DNA from: Ignavibacteriales bacterium
GTDB taxonomy: Bacteria; Bacteroidota; Ignavibacteria; UBA10030
Length of the DNA: 64,000 bases
Direction: 5' to 3'
Assembly: GCA_016193365.1 (NCBI GenBank)
Contig: JACPSI010000017.1
Coordinates: 28,354 to 92,353, forward strand
How positions within the stretch are numbered: position 1 is the stretch's first letter; the number at the start of each line of letters is the position of its first letter. The notes below the pieces were generated by a model. The model was given only the letters and a program-made list of their open reading frames with translations, made no database searches and was not told the DNA's origin. Shown one piece after another: positions 58,516-64,000 of the stretch. The position numbers and the translations under genes were made by a program.

Positions 58516-59163
58516 TTATTTTGGCTGAGCTTTTTTCCAATCGGCCAGGAATCGATCGAGCCCGATATCCGTCAGCGGATGTTTGATCAGCTGGTCAATG
58601 ACTTTGAAAGGGATCGTGCAGATGTCCGCTCCGATCATTGCCGCTTCCACCACATGGACGGGATGGCGCACGCTCGCGACCAACACTTGTGTTTTGTAAG
58701 TGTAATTTCGGTAGATCGTGACGACCTGGCGAATAAGGTCCATTCCCACGTGACTGATGTCGTCGAGGCGTCCAATGAAAGGACTGACAATGTAGGCACC
58801 GGCCTTTGCAGCGAGCAAAGCCTGGTTCGCCGAGAAACAGAGTGTCACATTTGTGCGAATTCCTTCCTTTTTCAGACTCTTGACGGCCTTTAAGCCTTCT
58901 TTGATCAACGGGACTTTGACCACGATGTTCTTGTGAATCTTTGCGAGCTCCCGGCCTTCCTTGATCATACCATCAGTGTCGACCGAAACCACCTCTGCGC
59001 TGATATCGCCGTCAACGACCGAACAAATCTCTTCCAGCAATTTCCTGAAATCCTTGCCCTCTTTTGCCACCAGACTCGGGTTCGTCGTGACGCCGTCCAA
59101 TACGCCCATGCTTGTGGCTTCTTTAATCTCCTCAAGATTGGCACTATCAATGAAGATTTTCAT
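58516..59163 (-). CDS. transaldolase / fructose-6-phosphate aldolase-like
   Basis: [81 protein letters not shown]. Confidence 0.96.
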   Translation of the reverse strand: MKIFIDSANLEEIKEATSMGVLDGVTTNPSLVAKEGKDFRKLLEEICSVVDGDISAEVVSVDTDGMIKEGRELAKIHKNIVVKVPLIKEGLKAVKSLKKEGIRTNVTLCFSANQALLAAKAGAYIVSPFIGRLDDISHVGMDLIRQVVTIYRNYTYKTQVLVASVRHPVHVVEAAMIGADICTIPFKVIDQLIKHPLTDIGLDRFLADWKKAQPK

Positions 59164-59178
59164 TATTGAGGTCCTTCT

Positions 59179-60810
59179 CTAGAGTTTGAACTGCTCGGTA
59201 ACGTCTTTCTTCTGACGAACGCTGAAAAACTTGAACTCGTTGAGTTGCAGCGCCGGTTCTGCGACCAGGCGAATTTTCACAAAAAACTTGAACTGAATTT
59301 TCGTCAACCTGCTGATCGTCCCATGCGTCAGGTATTCGGCGATCGTCGGGTTGGCATGCAGTTCGAGCCTGAACTCGCGACTTTCACTTTTGAACCGTTT
59401 GATCCATCGCTCGATCTGGTTGATGGTGGTCGTCTTTGACTGTACTTGCCCCGTTCCGCCACACGTGGGGCAATTCTCGCTGAAGCTCAACAGAACACTC
59501 TGGCGAATTCTTTGCCTCGTAAGTTGCATGATGCTGAATTCGGTCAGCGGCAATACGGTAACCTTCGCCCGGTCTCTTCTGAGCTCCTTTTTCACTTCAT
59601 CGAAAATTTTCTTCTTGTTCTTCTCTTCCTCAAGATCGATGAAATCCACGACAACCAACCCGCCGATATCCCGCAGCCGCAGTTGACGGCAGACTTCTCT
59701 GGCCGCCTCCAGGTCGGTACGGAGCGAATTTTGTTCCTGTTCCCTCTTTGCAGCATAGCGTCCGCTGTTGACGTCGATGACTGTCATGGCTTCCGTTTTT
59801 TCAATATAGATGTAACCGCCGCTTTTCATCCATATTTTTTTGCTGAACAACGATTGAATATCCTTCTCAATACCGTATTTGTCAAAGACCGGTTCTTTTT
59901 CGTTGTAGTACTCCACGCGGTCAGCCATGTCGGGCGACATCCACTGCACGTACGACCGGATTTCCTTGTAGAGTTTCTTGTCGTCGGCCACAACGTGCTC
60001 CACAGACTCCTGAAACAGATCGCGGATCACGCTGGATGTCGTGTTCATGTCTTTGTAAATCAGCGCGGGAGCTTTTTCTGCCTTTACCGCCTTTTCGATG
60101 GTGTGCCAGATCTTCATCTGCTCTTCAAGGTCCTGCTTGATGAGCTCTTCGCTTTTCCCCTCCGCCACAGTTCTGATAATTGCTCCAAAGCCGTTCGGCA
60201 GAAATGACCGTACGATCTTTCTCAGCCGTCGCTTCTCCTTAAAATTTGCAAGCTTCCGCGACACACCGACCTTTCCGTCGAACGGGAGAAGCACAAGGAA
60301 TCTTCCCGGAAGAGAAATGTCAGAACGGACGCGAACTCCCTTTTTCCCAACGGGTTCTTTTGTAATCTGGACGAGGATGTCCTGGCCTTTTTGGAGGTTG
60401 ATTTCGGGACGCCTGCGGGGTGCCGGTGCTGGTCTGGTGTGCACCTGAGTGGCGACGGCGGAAGCCTGGCCGGTCGATGCGTCGTTGCCGTTATTTTGGG
60501 CGCCGCCGTTGTCTGTGGCTGGACCTCCCCCGTTCTCATCTTCGTCGTCGTCATCCTCAAAGAGAGCGTTGTATTCTTCCTGGGATTCGCCGATGTCGGA
60601 AAAATGAAGGAAGGCGTCCTGCTGATGGCCGATCTCGATGAAGGCAGCTCGGATCCCCGGCATCACTTTGGCCACTTTGCCGAGATAGATATCTCCGACA
60701 TTGCGGGCCTTGCCGGGTGTTTCGACGAAAAGTTCGGCGAGTTTTCCGTCCTCAAGGATGGCGATGCGGTGCTCGTTCGCCGTCGAGTTGATGATAATGT
60801 CTTTTTTCAT
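59179..60810 (-). CDS. rng: ribonuclease G/E family
   Basis: VGDIYLGKVAKVMPGIRAAFIEIG S1-like; GGYIYIEKTEAMTVIDVNSGRY; CPTCGGTGQV Zn-link. Confidence 0.95.
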   Translation of the reverse strand: MKKDIIINSTANEHRIAILEDGKLAELFVETPGKARNVGDIYLGKVAKVMPGIRAAFIEIGHQQDAFLHFSDIGESQEEYNALFEDDDDEDENGGGPATDNGGAQNNGNDASTGQASAVATQVHTRPAPAPRRRPEINLQKGQDILVQITKEPVGKKGVRVRSDISLPGRFLVLLPFDGKVGVSRKLANFKEKRRLRKIVRSFLPNGFGAIIRTVAEGKSEELIKQDLEEQMKIWHTIEKAVKAEKAPALIYKDMNTTSSVIRDLFQESVEHVVADDKKLYKEIRSYVQWMSPDMADRVEYYNEKEPVFDKYGIEKDIQSLFSKKIWMKSGGYIYIEKTEAMTVIDVNSGRYAAKREQEQNSLRTDLEAAREVCRQLRLRDIGGLVVVDFIDLEEEKNKKKIFDEVKKELRRDRAKVTVLPLTEFSIMQLTRQRIRQSVLLSFSENCPTCGGTGQVQSKTTTINQIERWIKRFKSESREFRLELHANPTIAEYLTHGTISRLTKIQFKFFVKIRLVAEPALQLNEFKFFSVRQKKDVTEQFKL

Positions 60811-60862
60811 ATGGGCTTTTGCTCCACTTCAGCCTCGTCCGATGGGAATCCAAACACAGTGC

Positions 60863-60920
60863 GTTTCGGCGAAGCGAAACAAGCCCCTCGACTCCCTGTC
60901 CGGAGTGTCGGGATGACACT
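60863..60920. repeat. possible degenerate dispersed repeat in rng leader
   Basis: GTTTCG-GCGAAG-CGAAAC inverted repeat followed by CCCCTCGACTCCCTGTCCGGAGTGTCGGGATGACACT, resembling common '...CCCCTCGACTCC..CGGGATGACA' intergenic repeats. Confidence 0.4.
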
Positions 60921-61139
60921 TTGGAGAGCGTTCCACGTGCGCCGTTGCGTTCTTCGCTGCGGAGATTTCCTTGCAGTCGAATCAGACTGATGGTGTACAT
61001 TAAATGAAGTTTTTTCAGATGGTCCATGAATATGGTTCCGTATTGCCCAACCATCTTTTTTGGGCAGCCAACGGTGGGCTGACGATCAAACTCCGTAAAA
61101 CCTTCTTCCCCGTGCCGGACCAGACCGCTGTAAAAAGAA

Positions 61140-61242
61140 AGAGGCCAAGCTGACTGCGTCACACAAAACTCTTTGCCGACCGTTGCTTCCTTCCGGACCT
61201 GGCGGGGTTAAGCAACGTTCTGTTGCGCAGGACTTGACCTCT
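61140..61242 (-). ncRNA. ffs: signal recognition particle RNA (small bacterial 4.5S-type)
   Basis: Minus strand AGAGGTCAAGTCCTGCGCAACAGAACGTTGCTTAACCCCGCCAGGTCCGGAAGGAAGCAACGGTCGGCAAAG...CTTGGCCTCT; conserved CAGGTCCGGAAGGAAGCA and complementary ends. Confidence 0.93.
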
Positions 61243-61351
61243 GAAATCAAGAGAAACCTGATAATTGCTCCAATCTTTTGCCTGGTTCATTGGTGACTTG
61301 TAATTGGTTCATTGGACTTAGCCTTAGCGATTTTACCAATTAACCAGGGTG

Positions 61352-61424
61352 TGGAGCTGATCGGGATCGAACCGACGACCTCTTCGTTGCGAACGAAGCG
61401 CTCTCCCAGCTGAGCTACAGCCCC
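61352..61424 (-). tRNA. tRNA-Ala (anticodon CGC)
   Basis: GGGGCTGTAGCTCAGCTGGGAGAGCGCTTCGTTCGCAACGAAGAGGTCGTCGGTTCGATCCCGATCAGCTCCA; loop TTCGCAA; no encoded CCA. Confidence 0.95.
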
Positions 61425-61536
61425 TTCTCGGACACACTCACATACTAAGGTACGGATTACCCGCCAAAAAAACAATCGCCAAATGTGCTCCGGATTTGAT
61501 TCTCCTCCAACTTTTCAATAAGATGCTCGACCCGCA

Positions 61537-62319
61537 ATGAGCAAACAGAGAAAAATTTCCACACAAGTTCAGTTTGAAGAATTCTTCCGCATCGTCTCAC
61601 GATTACGAAAGGAATGCCCGTGGGATCGTGAGCAAACTCATCAGTCCATTCGGCAGAGCCTCATCGAGGAGGCTTATGAAGTCATTGAAGCGATCGACGA
61701 CAACAACCTGGAGGAATTGAAGAAAGAACTCGGCGACCTTCTCTTGCATGTTGCCTTCCACTCCGTCATTGCTCAAGAGGAGAGAGCCTTTACCATCAAC
61801 GATGTCTTGAGCCATGTGAAAGAAAAACTGATACGCAGGCATCCTCATGTTTTCGGTAACATCAAAGCAAGCTCGGCACAAGACGTCAAAGCAAACTGGG
61901 AAAAAATCAAAATGGCAGAAGGCCGCGATTCTGTCCTCGACGGTGTGCCAAAACAGCTTCCTGCGCTCCTCAGGGCATACCGCTTGCAGGAGAAGGCTTC
62001 AAAAGTCGGCTTTGACTGGAAGAAAAAACAGGATGTCTGGAAGAAAGTCGATGAGGAAGTCACCGAACTACAGTGGGCAGAACGCTCTGGCAACCGCGGC
62101 CACCTCGAAGACGAACTCGGCGACGTCTTGTTTGCCCTGGTCAACTATTCACGATTTCTGCACGTGAACCCGGAAATTGCATTGCGTCGTTCAATTGAAA
62201 AATTCACGAAGAGATTCCGGGCAATTGAAAAGGAATTCAGACGTCGGGGAAAAAGGCTCGAGACTTCAACTCTCGATGAGATGGATGAAGTCTGGAACAA
62301 GCAGAAACACCGGCGCTAG
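61537..62319 (+). CDS. mazG: nucleoside triphosphate pyrophosphohydrolase MazG
   Basis: LRKECPWDREQTHQSIRQSLIEEAYEVIEAIDDNNLEELKKELGDLLLHVAFHS; LEDELGDVLFALVNYSRF. Confidence 0.96.
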   Translation: MSKQRKISTQVQFEEFFRIVSRLRKECPWDREQTHQSIRQSLIEEAYEVIEAIDDNNLEELKKELGDLLLHVAFHSVIAQEERAFTINDVLSHVKEKLIRRHPHVFGNIKASSAQDVKANWEKIKMAEGRDSVLDGVPKQLPALLRAYRLQEKASKVGFDWKKKQDVWKKVDEEVTELQWAERSGNRGHLEDELGDVLFALVNYSRFLHVNPEIALRRSIEKFTKRFRAIEKEFRRRGKRLETSTLDEMDEVWNKQKHRR

Positions 62320-63332
62320 CCGTCTTGTTTGTTGTTGCCATTGGTTGAACCAAACCGGCTGTACGCATCGATGATGTCCTTAACCAACCGATGCCGCACA
62401 ACATCGTTCTTGTCAAGGTATACGAAAGAAACTCCCTGAATCTGCTTTAGCACATCCTGAATCTGGACAAGCCCCGATGTTGTTTTTTGTGGCAGGTCGA
62501 TCTGTGTGATGTCGCCTGTGACAATCGCTCGCGAATGCTCCCCCAGCCGCGTAAGAAACATCTTCATTTGCATGGCCGTGGCATTCTGCGCTTCGTCGAG
62601 GATGACAAAAGCGTTGTGGAGCGTCCTGCCCCGCATGTATGCGAGCGGAACAATTTCGACAATTCTTTTTTCGAGATAACTCCTGAGCTTTTCTGCCGAG
62701 AGCATATCGTCCAACGCGTCATACAATGGCCGCAAGTAGGGGTCGATTTTCTCTCGAAAATCCCCCGGCAAGAATCCGAGGCTTTCTCCCGCTTCAACCG
62801 CCGGCCGCGCGAGGATGATCCTTGTGACATCGCGGTTCTTCAGAGCTGCAACGGCCATTGCAACAGCCAAATACGTTTTTCCCGTCCCTGCCGGGCCGAT
62901 GGCAAACACGATGTCGTTCCTCCGGGCTTCCTGCACATAATGCTTTTGACCCGCAGTGCGGGCCTTGATTATTCCTGACTTGGTGTACAGAATGACCGTA
63001 TCCGATTCCTCGGCGGAAACATCAGCAGGCAGGTCGGGTGCGGACCCGTTAACGGAGACAAGGTCAATGACCGTGTCGACATCATTCGGCGTCAGGTTGC
63101 CATTTTTGTTGAGGATATAAATGAGCTCTTTGAAGACCTTCTCTACCTTGGTCACATGTGCCTGCGACCCTCTGAGGGTAATCTGGTCTCCCCGGACGGT
63201 GACTGTTGCATCAAACCTGTCTTCAATAAGCTGGAGGTTTGCATCGTTAAACCCGAGCAGCTGCACTGTATCAACTCCTGTCAAAGGGAGCTTTTTTTCC
63301 ACCAAAGAAGACCTCCTCCTATCGGTTATCAT
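62316..63332 (-). CDS. PhoH family ATPase
   Basis: VFAIGPAGTGKTYLAVAMAVAALKNRDVTRIILARPAVEAGESLGFLPGD; FVILDEAQNATAMQMKMFLTRLG. Confidence 0.96.
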   Translation of the reverse strand: MITDRRRSSLVEKKLPLTGVDTVQLLGFNDANLQLIEDRFDATVTVRGDQITLRGSQAHVTKVEKVFKELIYILNKNGNLTPNDVDTVIDLVSVNGSAPDLPADVSAEESDTVILYTKSGIIKARTAGQKHYVQEARRNDIVFAIGPAGTGKTYLAVAMAVAALKNRDVTRIILARPAVEAGESLGFLPGDFREKIDPYLRPLYDALDDMLSAEKLRSYLEKRIVEIVPLAYMRGRTLHNAFVILDEAQNATAMQMKMFLTRLGEHSRAIVTGDITQIDLPQKTTSGLVQIQDVLKQIQGVSFVYLDKNDVVRHRLVKDIIDAYSRFGSTNGNNKQDG

Positions 63333-63341
63333 TAAAACGCA

Positions 63342-63376
63342 CAACGCCCTCTGTCCGCGTAAGCGGAGAGGGCGTT
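63342..63376 (-). terminator. intrinsic terminator downstream of the LysM gene
   Basis: CAACGCCCTCT-GTCCGCGTAAGCGG-AGAGGGCGTTG, then GCGTTTTAA on minus strand. Confidence 0.7.
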
Positions 63377-63423
63377 GCATGGATTCTAAACTTCAGACTG
63401 TAAAACGTGGGAAGCGGTACCTC

Positions 63424-64000
63424 CTATTTCATTGCTGCTGGCTTTGAAGCCTGCTTCTTCGCCCAGTACGAGCGTAATGCTGAACGTTCTTCGCTCGTGA
63501 GCTCTGCCTTTGGCGGGATCTTCAATTTCCATCCCGGCTGTATGACATCGGGGTTTTTCACCATGTCCCTATTGCCCTGCCAGATCTTGGGCCACAGGAA
63601 CGCGTTGTCGTAAATTTTTGGTTTCTTGGCGATGTTCCACAGACAGTCACGATCCCGGGCCCACGTACCGACGGTATACGACTGCATGCCCATGCCGGAT
63701 TCTGCGATTTGCTGAAGCGTCTTTCGCAGCGCGTCCAGCCTGCTCTGCTGGTCCGCAATACGGCCAGAGAACTTTGAAACTACGCTGAGAGGATTCTTCT
63801 TGGCTTCATCGATCCAATTCTGTACTTCATTCAGCTCCGAACCTCGTGCCCATAAATCCTGATTCGATAATCGCGAGAGTTCATTCAACCGCATATCGAT
63901 TTTGTCCAGGAGGGCAATCAGGGGAGCTTCGGATTGTCCGACGAGAGCGGCAAGCGCGTCCTCGCATTGTTTCAGAGCAGCCGCTTTATCGCCGTCCTGT
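63424..64000 (-). CDS. LysM domain-containing protein (N-terminus beyond window end)
   Basis: SYTVGTWARDRDCLWNIAKKPKIYDNAFLWPKIWQGNRDMVKNPDVIQPGWKLKIP; reading frame stays open to 64000 (QDGDKAAALKQCEDALAALVGQ...). Confidence 0.8.
   Translation of the reverse strand, partial: QDGDKAAALKQCEDALAALVGQSEAPLIALLDKIDMRLNELSRLSNQDLWARGSELNEVQNWIDEAKKNPLSVVSKFSGRIADQQSRLDALRKTLQQIAESGMGMQSYTVGTWARDRDCLWNIAKKPKIYDNAFLWPKIWQGNRDMVKNPDVIQPGWKLKIPPKAELTSEERSALRSYWAKKQASKPAAMK

Noticed and set aside
60752-61162. 136-aa minus-strand ORF
   Set aside because: Runs from the SRP RNA through the rng leader into rng in another frame; no protein family resemblance.
61287-61475. 62-aa ORF containing VAQLGERFVRNEEVVGSIPISSTP
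   Set aside because: Classic spurious translation of a tRNA gene; it lies over tRNA-Ala.
1-64000. CRISPR array, phage, transposase or known defence genes
   Set aside because: No regularly spaced direct repeats and no Cas, integrase, transposase or restriction motifs in the supplied ORFs.

Overview
This window looks like an ordinary bacterial chromosome segment, probably Bacteroidota/Chlorobiota/Ignavibacteria-like. That placement is inferred from DUF5686, DUF4905, DUF4198, SpmA/B-type and RNase G/E families, not from a marker gene. Gene density is high. Almost every gene from ~1.5 kb to ~61.4 kb is on the minus strand; plus-strand genes occur only at the left end (sugar epimerase tail, clan AA protease, crcB, DUF190) and at mazG. 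Recognisable blocks: a fluoride riboswitch with crcB and DUF190; ACR3, Pit and DUF47; pckG; purE and larB; paaABCD without a visible paaE; a D-aminoacylase, serine hydrolase and MFS cluster; a REC+HATPase response regulator; a HdrD-like membrane Fe-S protein; fused pabBC; S9 and M29 peptidases; a cyclase-TPR protein; an OPT transporter; spmA/spmB; and holA, PPIase, uppP, flippase-like, lolA, ftsK, comB, gcvT, fsa/tal, rng. RNA genes are an SRP RNA and a tRNA-Ala(CGC). I found no CRISPR array, prophage, transposase or defence island. The best second-look items are the fluoride riboswitch with overlapping terminator; an EamA transporter gene that appears to carry an internal frame-shifting deletion and lies between two different perfect palindromes (32 bp and 28 bp); further REP-like inverted repeats at 16.6 and 46.3 kb; a long repeat-bearing rng leader downstream of the SRP RNA; the paaABCD set lacking paaE; and a SpmA-like protein with an extra ~110-residue region. 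I did not find a convincing wholly new multi-gene system.
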